From the NCBI GenBank assembly GCA_038380435.1, contig JAWZYU010000005.1, positions 37,656,001 through 37,720,000 on the forward strand: a DNA stretch of 64,000 bases, read 5' to 3'. Shown here piece after piece: positions 42,888 through 55,031 of the stretch. A model generated the notes under the pieces. It searched no databases. It was not told the DNA's origin and was given only the letters and a program-made list of their open reading frames with translations. Position 1 is the stretch's first letter, and the number at the start of each line of letters is the position of its first letter. A program made the translations under genes and the position numbers. The stretch comes from Ryuthela nishihirai. Its lineage: Eukaryota; Arthropoda; Arachnida; Araneae; Heptathelidae.

Positions 42888-43130
42888 TTAAAACATCCAT
42901 AAATACATCCAGCAGCAGATAAAATGAAAACCTTCACTCAACTGGAAGAAGACACAATTGATTTTGGGACTCTTTAAATATTAAGCAGTGCTGTACCGAC
43001 TTCTGATCAATAAGACATCATCAAGTCACATTATCGACGTCTGATCTATCATCAAATCTCAATGCGGTCCTCTGATCAATCGTCCATCTTCAAATCGCTA
43101 TACTGATAATAGTGTATACATTGAAGTATC
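42888..43130. other. short degenerate repeat
   Basis: TCTGATCAATAAGACATCAT, TCTGATCTATCATCAAATCT and TCTGATCAATCGTCCATCTT near 43003-43095: a loose unit of about 35-40 bp. Confidence 0.55.
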
Positions 43131-44306
43131 ATTGAATTAGGGATAGCATCCTAGTAACATGTTGAACCCCCTCTGGCCCTGATAACGGCCGCCACATGAC
43201 GAGGCAAGGACACCACAAGCTTGCGTAAATGTTCCACAGGTATGGCGACCCATGCATCCTCCAGAGCTGTTCAATTCTCTCAAGGTCGTGGCTGATGGGA
43301 CATGGACCCGAACACTCTGCTCGACGCTATCCCAAAGATTTTCGATGGGATTTAAATCTGGGCTTCTAGGTGGCCAATTCATTATTTCAAAGTCAGCAGA
43401 ATGCTCCTGCAGTCATGCAGTAGTCAACCTGGACCTGTGAGATGAACAGTTGTCTTGCTGGTAGATACCATCTCCATTGGGATGCATGATGGCCATAAAG
43501 GATGTTAATGGTCAGCCATGAGTTCTACGTACCGGGATGCATTGAGAATCGTTGATACACATACCAAAGATCCCACAGACGTCCAACTGAAGAGACCCCA
43601 GGCCAACACTGAGCCACTACCAGCTTGTACTGTTCAGACCTGACATGAAGGATCCATGGCTTCATGAGATTACCCTCAGTTTCCCATCGGCGTGACGAAG
43701 TTTAAATTGGGATTCACCACTCCAGGCAATCGGTTTCCAATTTTCGATGGCTCAGTTTCGATGTTCTTTAGCCCAGGCAAGGCGTTGAGCTCGGTGTTGT
43801 GCCATTAGAAGTGGGTCTCTCGTAGGTCGGCAGCTCCTGAAGCCAAAACGATGAAATGAGTGTTGCATGATCCATGCACTGACTTCCCGGCTGGAACCCA
43901 TGTTCAGATGGGTGGTGATTTCAGGTAATGTTTGACCCCTATCGGTCCATACGATGCGGGTCAGCGGCAAAGCCCACGATCATTCAAGGCTGGTTGTCCT
44001 TTGCAGTTTGTCCGGGTACTTGTTTTTCTTTTTTTTTTTTTGCCGGAATTTTCATATTCTCAGAACACTCTTGAAACCGTCATACGAGAAAATGAAAGTT
44101 CGTTGACAATTTCAGAGATCGAGTGTCCCATGCTTCGGGCACCTACGATCTGCCCCTCTGTCAAATGCATCTAAATCCCGCGCCTTTCCCATTACGCTTC
44201 TCACAAAGCTGATAGCTATATATGACCAGAGTTTCATCCACGCATGCGCGCAAATGCGGAACTTGCGGTACTGAATATGGATAACGTCTCCTATCCCTAA
44301 TTCAAT
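43131..44306 (-). mobile_element. Tc1-like element, second, inactive
   Basis: Inverted ends ATTGAATTAGGGATAG (43131-43146) and CTATCCCTAATTCAAT (44291-44306), about 1.18 kb apart. The exact TA target is not resolved within these palindromic ends. Confidence 0.88.
43137..43980 (-). pseudogene. Tc1-like transposase remnant with altered catalytic Asp
   Basis: Bases 43970-43752 give the helix-turn-helix half (DRGQTLPEITTHLNMGSSRE, MQHSFHRFGFRSCRPTRDPL). Near 43720 WSGESQFKLRHADGK replaces the expected SDESxF, so the first catalytic Asp is Gly. Near 43440 QQDNCSSH keeps the second. Bases 43382-43137 give PPRSPDLNPIENLWDSVEQS with the third acidic residue. Frameshifts between blocks. Confidence 0.9.
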
Positions 44307-44597
44307 GGCACTTCAGTGCACATATCTACATACATCATTACAGTATTAGGATCGAAAAGGAGATTTGCATGGCAGAAATAATTTTAGGTGCCATTATTCT
44401 GACATTTGAAAAGAATATAAAAATAGCCCTTCGCATAGGAGGATATCTGCGTGAAAATGGATACCGAGGATAAAATGAAGACGTAGCGCAGGGAGCGAAC
44501 GATATTGCAGATGTAAGCATAAAGAAAGAATTAGACAGGTTTTCGATTATTTTTGGCTGTAAAGTATCAAATATTAAGTTTAGATTTCATGTTCAGT

Positions 44598-45170
44598 GGA
44601 ACGGGGTGGCTCAGTCCGGTAGAGCGCCTGGCTCGTAATCTGTATTTCCCAGGTTCGAGTCCCAGCTGGATCAGCGTTGAGATTTATCTCCGCAAAATTT
44701 CCCGCCTATCCACGGTCAGTAGGGGACACCGATGGGCTTGGAAAGGCCGTCGTCCGTCGGATGGGACGTTAAGCCGTGGCCCTATGTGCGGGAGGGCCAT
44801 ACCCTGTGCACATTAAAGAACACGCTGGATGGCCTTGACGGGAGGCTACTATCAGTCTCCCAACAGCTGTTCCAGTGGGTCCTCTCCCCAACCTTCTCTG
44901 AGCCTTCAGGGTCCTTGTGACCTGTCCATTTAGCCCATGGTGTGCAAAAAAGTGCCGCTTAGAGGTAAAACAACCCAACAACAACCCATACCTTGTGCAC
45001 ATTAAAGAACACGCTGGATGACCTTGACGGGAGGCTACCATCTGTCTCCCAACAGCTGTTCCAGTGGGTCCTCTCCTCCAACCTTCTCTGAGCCTTCAGG
45101 GTCCTTGTGACCTGGTCATTTAGCCCATGGTGTGCATAAAAGTGCCACTCAGAGGTAAAACAACCCAACC
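44598..45170 (+). mobile_element. SINE-A copy with duplicated 3' half and target duplication
   Basis: Flanked by exact CATGTTCAGT (44588-44597 and 45171-45180). A full copy ends AAACAACCCAACAACAACCC near 44987. From there the 3' half is repeated from ATACCTTGTGCACATTAAAG to the end. Both halves share private variants (CACATTAAAG, CTTCAGGGTCCTTGTGACC), so one was copied from the other. Confidence 0.95.
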
Positions 45171-45180
45171 CATGTTCAGT

Positions 45181-45992
45181 CTACACTGGAATTGATATAG
45201 GGGGGTGGCTACACATATAAGGGGGCCATGCTCTTTGAGAATGCTCATAAGGGAAATAGAGGTAAAACTACCTTTAAGATTTTCTAGATCGGGGCCTGAG
45301 TCTATGAAGAGAATTGATTGTTTTAAAAGTCAGCCCTCGCGTGAATTTGGTTGCACAGTTGAGCATAAATTCATCATAATGATTATTGCTTAAACGATGA
45401 ATGGGTAGGTAGTTTACAAAAAGAACTACCATTTACGAATAGTGTAATTTAATACACAAGACATTTTAGAGCTTTAGCCGCTATTTCCCAATATTTCCTC
45501 TGGTAAGAATTACTTTCCATATTTCATGCTTTTTTTAATTTGCACCACAGCCAGAAACAAAAACCCTTACAATAGCGACATTGCAGGAAATTTTGCAGTT
45601 AAAAAAGTCTATGTACATAAAGTGTGTAACAAAGCATATCCGAGATTCACAGATCTCCCATTACAAAAATTCTTCAGAATCGTGATCTCATGCTTAAACA
45701 TAACCTTGAACTTCATTGGAACTTCAACATTTCGAAATATCTGCCGGATATTAAATTTCCTTTCTTTATAGATATCGGGTGAAGTTTTTGCGGATGTGGG
45801 TATGATTTATCAGCCGCACAGGGCTCTTCCGTGAATTGGTGTTGAAATCGGAATTCTTATAAGTGTTTGGAAACGGATGTCGAACAGAAACACCAGATGG
45901 CTCCATAGTCCGTATCGTTGTAGAAGGAAAAGGATTACTATCTTTAAACAATCTCATCCCTAACAAGTGATTGCAACTCACGATGATTGATC
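45181..45992. other. unassigned stretch
   Basis: Short open frames without motifs. No recognised repeat. Confidence 0.5.
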
Positions 45993-46140
45993 TGTTTTAC
46001 CTCTGAGCATCACATTTTTGCACACAATGGGATAAATGGCCACGCTATTAGGATATAGATGGAATGGCCACGCTATTAGGATATAGATGGAATGGCCACC
46101 AGGGTGTTCTTTAACGTGCACAGGGTTGTGGCTGTCCTGT
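45993..46140 (-). mobile_element. SINE-A fragment with a 28-bp duplication
   Basis: 3' end TTACCTCTGAGCATCAC, ATGGGATAAATGGCCACG, then GGCCACGCTATTAGGATATA with GATGGAAT repeated twice (46037 and 46065), then GTGTTCTTTAACGTGCACAG. It stops in the body. Confidence 0.85.
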
Positions 46141-46146
46141 AAACTG

Positions 46147-46720
46147 GGTGGCGGGGATGGCTCAGTCGGTAGCGCGCCAGGCTCATAATTTGCAGTTACC
46201 AGGTTTGAGTGCCAGCTGGGTCAGCATTTGAGATTTGTCTCGGCAAAACTCCCCGCCCTGCCCACAGTAAGTAGGGGACACTGATGAGCTTGGAAAGGCC
46301 GCCGTCAGTCGCATGGGACGTTAAGCCGTGGCTCCATGTGCAGGAGAGTCGTGCAGTTCCCAATCTGCAGTTCCCAAGTTCGAATCCCAGCTGGGTCAGC
46401 GCAGATTTATCTCTGCAAAACTCCCCGCCTTGCCCACGGTCAGTTGGGGACACCGATGGGCTTGGAAGGGCCGCCGTCCGTCAGATGGGGCGTTAAGGCG
46501 TGGTCCCTAAACCGTGGTCCCGCGTACGGAAGAGCCATACCCTGTGCACGTTAAGGAACACACTGGATGGCCTTGATGGGAGGCTACCATCTGTCTCTCA
46601 ACAGCTGTTCCAGTGGGTCCCTTCCCCCAACCTTCTCTGAGACTTCGGGGTCCATGTGACCTGACCATTTAGCCCATGGTGTGCAAAAAAGTGCCGCTCA
46701 CAAGTAAAACAACCAACCTA
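46147..46720 (+). mobile_element. SINE-A copy with duplicated head
   Basis: First head GGGGATGGCTCAGTCGGTAG, B-box region and body to CCATGTGCAGGAGAG. A second post-anticodon head (CAATCTGCAGTTCCCAAGTT) then starts at 46359 and continues through a complete body and 3' end. No target duplication found. Confidence 0.88.
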
Positions 46721-46757
46721 ACATCAAATGTAACTTAATTATTTCATGTTCTGTAGC

Positions 46758-46953
46758 ATAACAATACTCCTCAAGCAGCTGCTTGCCACAGAGGTCTGAC
46801 AGGAGCCTATCAGTTTAATATGCCATAGTATAAGGTCTGAGAGGATGGCGAGACCTCAGTAGAAAGACAACTCAAATACACATGCCTTTCTCAGGGCTTG
46901 AAACCAAGGTCCCTCGGACCTAGGTCTAGTGCGCTAACAACTCAGCCACAGAC
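46758..46953 (-). mobile_element. SINE-B copy with target duplication
   Basis: Flanks TGTTCTGTAGC (46747-46757) and TGTTCTGCAGC (46954-46964), 10 of 11. CAAGCAGCTGCTTGCCACAG, CTATCAGTTTAATATGCCAT and head complement TAACAACTCAGCCACAG. Confidence 0.9.
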
Positions 46954-47116
46954 TGTTCTGCAGCGTATTAAGCTTATTTTTTAAAACTAATATTGAAGTG
47001 AATACTAGACGCTTAAAATATTAAAATTATTCAGCTTACAATATCCCAACTCGTTATAGCGACACTTTCAAAATATGATTCTCAGTGAATTCGGTTGAGA
47101 ACATTGTCGAATATTA

Positions 47117-48128
47117 CAGTACTATGCGAATTATTTGGGACAAGCATCATGAAGCTGCTTAAGGAGACAGGGTCCGTGGACACTTCCCGTAAAGGGCATT
47201 GTGGAAGAAAAAGAAAAACCACCCCTAGAGACGATAGTATAATTCGAAGAATTAGTATCATAGACCCGAAGAAGACCAGTGGAGACATTAAAAGGGAGAT
47301 TGCGTCTCATGGGGTTAATATAGATGCTTCCACCGTACGTCGTCGCCTTCTGGAGTGTGGCCGCCGGGTTCGACGTCCCTCCAAAAAGCAGCTTTTCACA
47401 CCCGCTATGAAGCAAAAAAGCTATCCTGGGCAAAGAAACATCGAGACTGGACTATGGAGAATTGGGAAAAAGTGATATTTTCCGACGAAACCCACTTTGA
47501 GGTGCATGGCTACAGGTCAAATTTCGTCCGCCGCTCGGCTGGAGAACCTCTTCGATCCGGTCACATCCAGAAATCCCCCAAACACCCACCCAAGGTCATG
47601 TTTTGGGGGTTTCACAGCGGTCCGTAGACGCTTCACCCCATTGAAGGAATGATGGACAGCAAAAAGTACATAGGCGTTCTGGAGGCGAAAATGGTTCCAA
47701 CACTGCAGAAGCTGTTTCCTATCGGCGATGGGGTATTTCAACAGGATCTGGCTCCATGCCACAATTCTAAGCTTGCTTAAGAGCTTCTCTACCCAGCAAC
47801 ATTTGAAGGTATTGGAGTGGCCAGGAAATTCACCCGATCTAAACTCCATTGAAAATTTGTGGGCCATTATTAAAGCGCACGTATCTAAGATGGATTGCAG
47901 GACGAAAACCAAAATGATAGAAAGTGTCATGAAAGTGTGGTACCACGACCCTGAAGTGAAGGAGATGTGTGGAAAGCTAGTGGTATCAATGGTTGAGAGG
48001 GTGGAAGAAGTAATTAAAGCTAAGGGGAGTCACATTCACTATTAACTAGACTATTAAACAAATAAATATTTTAGTTTTATCTTTGTTACTGCATTTTCCT
48101 ATTGTCCCAACTAATTTGCACAGTATTG
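47117..48128 (+). mobile_element. Tc1/mariner-superfamily element, third, inactive
   Basis: Inverted ends CAGTACTATGCGAATTATTT (then GGGACA) and the right end TGTCCCAACTAATTTGCACA (then GTATTG), flanked by TA (47115-47116 and 48129-48130). 1012 bp. Confidence 0.92.
47143..48045 (+). pseudogene. Tc1-like transposase remnant, all three catalytic positions visible
   Basis: Frame 1 (to about 47395): MKLLKETGSVDTSRKGHCGR helix-turn-helix region, DIKREIASHGVNIDASTVRR. Frame 3 (about 47395-47627): KKHRDWTMENWEKVIFSDET (first Asp), HPPKVMFWGFHSGP then stop. Next VFQQDLAPCHNSKLA (second Asp) near 47728, then a shift to frame 1, LEWPGNSPDLNSIENLWAII (third Asp and Glu), ending GSHIHY at 48045. At least two frameshifts and one stop. 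Confidence 0.92.
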
Positions 48129-48189
48129 TAACAGTGAATCAAAGAGTAATGTCAAGAGTTTTCCCAATCAGTGAACTCCTATGTAAAGT

Positions 48190-48570
48190 GAGGCGGGTTT
48201 GGCACAACCGTAACGCGCCAGACTAGTAATCTGTAGTTCTCAGGTATCGAGTCTCACCTGTGTAAGCGTTGAGATTTATCTCTTCTGAGCCATAATCCTG
48301 TCCTAGGTCAGAAAGGGACTTGGAAAAAATGCCATCCGTCGGATAGAATGTTAAACCGTGGTTTGTGTGCAGAGAGAGCCTTACCCTGTACATGGTAAAA
48401 ACACTCTGGATATTCTTGATGGGAAGTTACCATCTGTGTCCTAACAGCTGCCCAGTGGGTCCCTTTCCCCTAACCTTCTCCGAGCTCTGGAAGTCCTTGT
48501 GATCTGGCCATTTAGCCCATTGTTTTCAAGAAAGTGCCACTCAGAGGTAGACGATCCGAAACAACCTGTG
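48190..48570 (+). mobile_element. SINE-A copy, diverged
   Basis: Head GGTTTGGCACAACCGTAACG, CCAGACTAGTAATCTGTAGT, then body and 3' end GCCACTCAGAGGTAGACGAT. No target duplication found. Confidence 0.87.
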
Positions 48571-49461
48571 TGAAGCAGAGATTTCTTCACAAAATTTGAG
48601 CTCCCGCATGGATGACTTACCTCTCTTTCCACGTGAAGAGGATAATATGTAGATAAAATCTCCACACGTCTATAGTTTACATATTTTATTTTGGCCAAGA
48701 ATATAGTAAGATGCTCTTTACGGAATTTGATGGTCCTACAGTTTAGAAGTTGCTGAATTTTCTTTTAATTTTTCTGAGGGCTGGGGAGAGATCCTCTTTT
48801 TCAGGAGGAAGAAAGTTAGAGATACATAGTTTTAAAGCAACCTCAGTGTTTGTAAGAGAGCTGTGTAGCGAATATGATCGTCCTAAAGCTTGCCGTTTGT
48901 AAAGAATTCATGATGAAACAGACAAGCAAACTCTAAAATATATGGCAAAAATGAATTGATTCACTTTAGTGAGAGCCACTTTTCGATATAGAAATGAGAG
49001 TCGTATCACCAATTAGAATTTTTCAGTTATTTACTTTAACATAAAATATAAAGCAATATATATTTGAGTTTCAAAATACAGAAAATAAAATTAACTGCTT
49101 TAACTAATGTTGACCTGCGAGGCTATGCGAAGGACATGAAAACAACGCAAAAAAAGTTTTTTTTTTAAAGGACCTATATATATATAAAGTAATAAATAAA
49201 TATGTATTCTTTTTCAGTATTCCTTTATATATATCACCTTTCGAGAATATGGGATGGTCGTTTTCAAAGGGAATGGAGTTTCTAATTTTCAGAATTTTTG
49301 CCTTTCCTCTCTTTAGCAGTGGCATTTCAATTTCCAGCTAATAGGTGATTGGGATTATGTAAATAGTATTATCAGAACCTATAAAAAACAAGAAAAATTT
49401 TAATTTGTCTCTTAAAGCAAAAAATTTGAGTTTCTCCCCCCCCCCCCCAACCTGATAAGGC
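48571..49461. other. unassigned AT-rich stretch
   Basis: No recognised element. It ends in a C tract (49435-49448). Confidence 0.5.
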
Positions 49462-49505
49462 AACTAATCATTGCTGATAGTGTAAACTATCAGCAATGAT
49501 TAGTT
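49462..49505. repeat. perfect 20-bp-arm palindrome
   Basis: AACTAATCATTGCTGATAGT, loop GTAA, then the exact complement ACTATCAGCAATGATTAGTT. It does not resemble the FB1 or FB2 families. Confidence 0.95.
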
Positions 49506-49803
49506 TATCTACTTCTTAACACTCACGTTCAACGATCAATATTTTAAATTTTTTGAATTCTTTTTTCACTGTGCATTTATTTTATTAATATATTAATAAG
49601 AGCAAAATAACAAAACAATACAAAAACTTGCATATATAAACAGAAAACAATATGAGCGCAAGTCAGAAAAAGAATTAAATATAAACAAAATAAATAAAAG
49701 TTACATATTAGCAGAACTTTGAGCAATTTGCTCATTTAGTGACAAAAAATATGTCTCATTATGTTAAAAACAAAATATTATTCTATAATTTAAAGTAAGC
49801 ATC
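49506..49803. other. AT-rich stretch
   Basis: Nothing recognised. Confidence 0.5.
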
Positions 49804-49815
49804 AATATTTGAAGC

Positions 49816-50202
49816 TTGGGTTGGGTTGTTTTACCTCTGAGCGGCACTTTTTGCACACCATGGGCTAAATGGCCAGGTCACATGGACCCCGAAGGCTCAG
49901 AAGGTTGGGGGAGGGGACCCACTGGAACAGCTGTTGGGAGACAGGTGGTAGCCTCCCGTCAAGGCCATCCAGCGTGTTCTTTAACGTGCACAGGGTATGG
50001 CTCTCCCACACACGGGGCCACGGCTTAACGTCCCATCCGACGGACGGCGGCCTTTCCAAGCCCATCGGTGTCCCCTACTGACCGTGGGCAGGGCAGGGAA
50101 ATTTTTTGAGATAAATCTCAACGCTGACCCAGCTGGGACTCGAACCTGGGAACTACAGATTACGAGCCTGGCACGCTACCGACTGAGCAACCCCCGCCCC
50201 AT
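49816..50202 (-). mobile_element. SINE-A copy, full length with target duplication
   Basis: Flanked by AATATTTGAAGC (49804-49815 and 50203-50214). Near consensus throughout: a good reference copy for the family. Confidence 0.98.
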
Positions 50203-50214
50203 AAATATTTGAAG

Positions 50215-51440
50215 CAGTAATAATAAAATTTTTAACTTTCAATTTAAAAATACTATATGAACGTTCATTTTTAACTTCTTTAGGTAAGGAATTAAATATT
50301 CTAGGAGCTAAAAATAGTGTTTATGAGCTATTTCTTTACTTTAGGGATTACAAATAAAAGGCCAGATTGACGAGTAGCATACTCTTTACACTTAACCTGT
50401 AAAAGTGTTGGATTGTTAAAAACAAAAATTGCTGTACTATAAATTAATTATAAAATTAATTATAAATTTAAAATTACCAGCATAAACCGATCGTTTGCAA
50501 TATTCACTTAAATTGAGATATTTTCTAAAATTTTACACATCTAGAGGGCTGTATTAAAACTATTGAGAGATTCGTAAAGTGCAAATTCTAATTTTTCGTC
50601 ATTACGTATCCAACGCAATTTTTGTTATTTCAAAAAAGTTATTTCAAAAAACTAAATTTTAATATCTGAAGACAGACGACAAAGCGAAAAAGACTTCTTT
50701 TTTTAAGAAAAGCGAGATTAAAACAAAAAGAAATTTTAAACATATTTTATAAATATTTTAAATTTCTGTAATCCTTACCATTGACAAACGGAGACTAGAA
50801 ATTAAAAAAAAATGAAAGTAAAAAAAAACTGCCAATATAAAAATTTAGTTGAGTAACTCCGGTTTAATCCTTCAGTTTTGTTGCTGAGATAAAGTCACAA
50901 AAACTGCCAAAACAACTAAAAACACTGTCCATTATAATGTGCACAATCCCAGTCGAGCGCTCAGTTGTTACTTTTGTTCCCACACACGATCTGTGTTGAA
51001 AAAAGATCACGTGAAACGTTAAGATGACAAAACTCCTTCAGAGAAGAGGTCGACATCACACTCCGTACACAGGGTATCCGGATAGGGTCATCAGTTGGCT
51101 CACCAGTGTGCGCTAATGCCTCACGAGGGACAACGTCTGCACGTGTATGGTGAAGAAATGTTCCTTCCGAAACTGTGTTAACCGAATGAGAACGAATCTA
51201 AAAAGACGCGACGCTTCACGACGTCTAGATGAGGGTCAGTTAACAAAGGAAACATGTCCTAGCGAAAAGATGAGAGAGATGGCCTCGTTTAAGCTATGAG
51301 ATCATTTCTGGGGATAACACAAGAACACTGTTAGAAAATAGAAGATGTAGGTGTCGTAAAGTCTAAGAGTTGTTGTCAGCCAATAAGATTATTTGTATTT
51401 CTGAATGTATTTCTATTCTAGCTAAGGGGATTGGATTATA
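50215..51440. other. unassigned stretch
   Basis: AT-rich to 50850. Bases 50930-51300 are less AT-rich but have no open frame or motif I recognise. Confidence 0.45.
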
Positions 51441-52117
51441 TGGGTCGTTTTACGCAAGTGGTATTTTATTTTTTTTGCACACCATGGGCTAAATGGTCAG
51501 GTCACAAGGGTGGAGTTGTTTTACCTCTGAGCGGCACTTTTTTGCACACAATGGGCTAAATGGCCAGGTCACATGGACCCCGAAAGCTCAGCAGGTTGGG
51601 GAAGGGGACCCGACAGTTTTTCCAGTGGAAAAGATGGCAGCCTCCCGTCAAGGCCATCCAGTGTGTTCTTTAACGTGCACAGGGTAAGGCTCTCCCGCAC
51701 ACGGGGCCACGGCTTAACGTTCCATCAGACGGGCGGTGGCCTTTCTAAGCCAATCGGTGTCCCTTACTGATCGTGGACAGGGCGGAGACAGGCTACAAGG
51801 ATCCCGAGGGTTCAGAGAATGTTGTGGGGTGGAACCCACTGTACAGCTGTTAGGAGACAGATGGAAGCCTCCCGTTAAGGCCATTCATCGTCTTACCCGT
51901 ACAGGGTATGGCTCTCCTTTACATAGACCACAGCTTAACGCCCCATCTGACGGACAGCAGTCTTTCCAAGGCAGTCGGAGTACCTATTTTGACCGAGAGC
52001 AGAGTGGGGGGTTTAGCTTAAGAGGAGATAAATCTCAATGGTAGCCGAGGTAGGATTCGAACCTCGTAACTGCAGATTACTTGCCTGGTGCACTATCGAC
52101 TGAGTCAACACCCCATT
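51441..52117 (-). mobile_element. composite of three SINE-A pieces in tandem
   Basis: Bases 51441-51508 are a 3' end (GCACACCATGGGCTAAATGG); 51511-51780 a second 3' end and body to ACTGATCGTGGACAGGGCGG; 51781-52117 a third, more diverged body with head complement CTATCGACTGAGTCAACACC. All face the same way. The third is older by divergence. Confidence 0.88.
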
Positions 52118-52133
52118 CCTCCCTAACTAAGGG

Positions 52134-52447
52134 AAAGTGTTGGCTCAGTAGGTAGTGTCAGTCTGTTAACTTCATGCTCCAAGATTCGATCCCCCACTGT
52201 GTTCGCTTTGGGATTTTTTCCATTATCTCCCCCCCCCCCCCCTCCGTCGTCGATGTGATAAATGGCACCAATGGAATTGCAAAGGTTGTCGTGCATCGAA
52301 ATGGACATGTGCAGAAGCCATACTCTCTGGATGTTAAAAAAGATGGTGAATAGTCCTTTACTGGAGTTTCCGTCTCCAAATAGCTGTCCAGTGGGTCCCT
52401 TTCCTTCAACCTACTTCTGATTCGTTGGGGTTTAAGCCACTAAGTTC
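52134..52447 (+). mobile_element. SINE-A copy, old
   Basis: AGTGTTGGCTCAGTAGGTAG (A box), AAGATTCGATCCCCCAC (B box), a C tract at 52228-52241, then a recognisable but eroded body ending near AAGCCACTAAG. Confidence 0.8.
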
Positions 52448-52892
52448 AAAAACTCAGTGGAGCGAAAAAGATAATAATAATGCAACTTAAATAAGTTGTT
52501 TTTTATTTTTTAAGCCTCGGTGCTTCACCTTATATCGAATTATCATTTCTCTAGTCCCCGAATTATTTCGCATTACGATCTCTCTGACTTTATCTTGGCT
52601 TCTAACCTCTTTTCTGACTTTATAAAGAATTCTAATCCTTTTGACTCATTCGAGATTTTAACCGCGTTAAGATATTTTTGACCACAGAACAAAAAAAATC
52701 TCGAGTCCGGGAGGTAATTGGTGTGGTATTTTTTTACATTGCCTATTTCTAAAAATATCATTGTTGCTTCCAAAAAAAATACACTGAAAATGTATTATAA
52801 AACATTTTAACGAAATTATCGCGAATTTTTAATGCGTAACCACAACTTTTTGTTTCAAATAAATTATAGAGTACTACATAAATAAAAATAAA
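52448..52892. other. unassigned AT-rich stretch
   Basis: Nothing recognised. Confidence 0.5.
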
Positions 52893-52983
52893 TACCCCCT
52901 CAAGCAGCTGCTTGCCACAGAGGTCTGACAGGAGCCTGTCAGTTTATATGCCATAATAGGTCTGTGAGGATGGCAGGCACTGA
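52893..52983 (-). mobile_element. SINE-B 3' fragment
   Basis: CCCCCTCAAGCAGCTGCTTG, CCACAGAGGTCTGACAGGAG, CCTGTCAGTTTATATGCCAT and TGAGGATGGCAGG. It joins a SINE-A fragment of opposite orientation. Confidence 0.9.
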
Positions 52984-52989
52984 TTAAAA

Positions 52990-53200
52990 ATCCCCTCCCA
53001 TTGTCTGTCGAATGGGGATAATAAATCGTGGATCCGTGTGCATGTTAAAGAACACGCTGGATGACTTTGACGAGTCTTCCATCTGACTACAAAGATCGGT
53101 CCCCTGGATCCCCTTTCCCAACCTTATCTGATCCCTTGCGAATCTAGCTATTTAGCTCAATGTATATACAAAGTGACGCTCAGAATCAAAACAACTGAAC
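52990..53200 (+). mobile_element. SINE-A fragment, 5' truncated
   Basis: GTCTGTCGAATGGGGATAAT, CATGTTAAAGAACACGCTGG, then 3' end CAGAATCAAAACAACTGAAC. Confidence 0.82.
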
Positions 53201-55019
53201 ACTCCTTTCATTGTTGATTTGGTGATGCCAATTCTTGGTTTGAAAACATTTCCTTAACTGTTTCCAGATGGCATTTCCAAGTGTTAATTTCCGCCTGTCA
53301 TCCAGCTCCAGCGAAACATTCTTCAAATCATTTCCTGCTGAAGTTTTCCGAAATCCTCTCAGTGTCCTTGATAACTGATCTTCCTCCCCTGTCGGAGAAC
53401 AGTGCCTTTCGTTTTCTGTCTCTCTCCTTCAAGGGATGAGCTCATTTTCAACAATGGAAATCAGCAACGTCATTTCTTTTTTTGAAATCATCCGGGACTG
53501 ATCCTGACTCTGCTTCATCAGCGTTATTTCTTCACTTCTGCAGGATCATCCTGAAAACCTGTTTCTGGCTCATCTGTTTATCTACAGCGATTTGTTTTCA
53601 GGCAATTTAGATTCTTTTAGCAGTATTATTAGAAGATGCACTTTAGCGACATTTTTTATTTTGCTACATAATGAATTAAATTGTACAGATCACTCCTTCT
53701 TCAAAGCCCAGGATAGGAATAGAAAGAGTAGTCAAAGCAGATTCATTAAACGCCAGACTGGAGTCTTCAGTCAAGGATATCCAGCGCATCTTCAGCTATG
53801 ATGTTTCCAAACAGAAACCGAAGGATAACATCCTTTTCAAAGCATGAAACATTCCAAGTCTAACGGTGAAATATTTCTCACTGAGATTGGAAGCGAATAA
53901 GCAGAAAAAAACTTTAAAATAAAAAAGCATCATTAGAATTTTCCACAAAAGAAATAAAGGTTCTCTACAGACCTGCAGTAAGAAAAACATGTTTCTGCAC
54001 TTACTCTTCTTATAATTGGAAATGCAAACTGGAAATGCAAACTCCAATCTTCTACCGTACTTTTTGAAGCAAAAAAATTGTTCTGGAGAGTATAGACGCC
54101 AGCAATCAAATATTTGAGGACAGAGGCATTCGTGCTCATCACATTATTTCGAAAGGATGAGAGATCATTTAAGGATTATTTTTACAGTGATGTTTCAGCT
54201 TTTTTCTTTGCATGCGCCACAGGTAGATGTGGGCGCATACGCTAACTGTTATTTCTGTTACCTCATTATTTTAACCATTGGGAGAGGGAGTGGGGATGAG
54301 AAATCTAAAACTATTGTTTTGCCGTGTTCAATATATATTTGAAAATGTTTTGAAAGGGAGGAGGAGTCATATAGTCCTTTAACCCTTTTCCTTCCTGGAT
54401 GTCTGTGTCATGGTATTTTAACAAAGAACTGATCGTTTGGATAAACTTGTTCTAACCCAGCATGGAATCCGACTACAGCAGAGCTAATTAGCAACTGATT
54501 GTGATACAAAACTATCTCTCTGTCTGTCCTTTATCCCCTGTTGTTTCAAAGTAGATGGGGGCATTGATCGCTTCTCGTAAAGCGAAAGTTTACGGTCCTA
54601 TTCAAACCTTTAATTTATAAGAAGGCTTTAGTATATGAAATTGATTATATTAGTTAAAGCAAAATGTGACTAAAGAATTCCTGCCCCACCCTCGAATTTC
54701 GAATATATTGACAGGAAGTAGCAGAAAGGATGTAGATGATATCAGTAACCATGAATACCTTTCATGACCAAATTAGTCGCCATTTTTGTTTCGTTTCTCC
54801 ACGAAAATAAGTTTAAATTATCCTATCATTTAAAACGAACTAAAGGTATATATTAATCTGTATAAAAACTAATGAAACTAAATGAAAATAGAATTAATTC
54901 GTAATCTTACACACTGATATATTATTTAAAATTAAATATTTTTTTACCCAGTGGCGGCTCATCATTAGGGGACACACTGGTTGAGGTGAAGCGTTACACC
55001 TAAAATGAGTAAGGTCACA
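53201..55019. other. unassigned stretch, possible unique host DNA
   Basis: No SINE or transposon recognised over 1.8 kb, the longest such stretch here. Open frames of 60-83 codons lack domains. Near 53770 TCAGTCAAGGATATCCAGCG hints at a very eroded SINE-A piece. Confidence 0.45.
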
Positions 55020-55031
55020 CCACATTCTATT

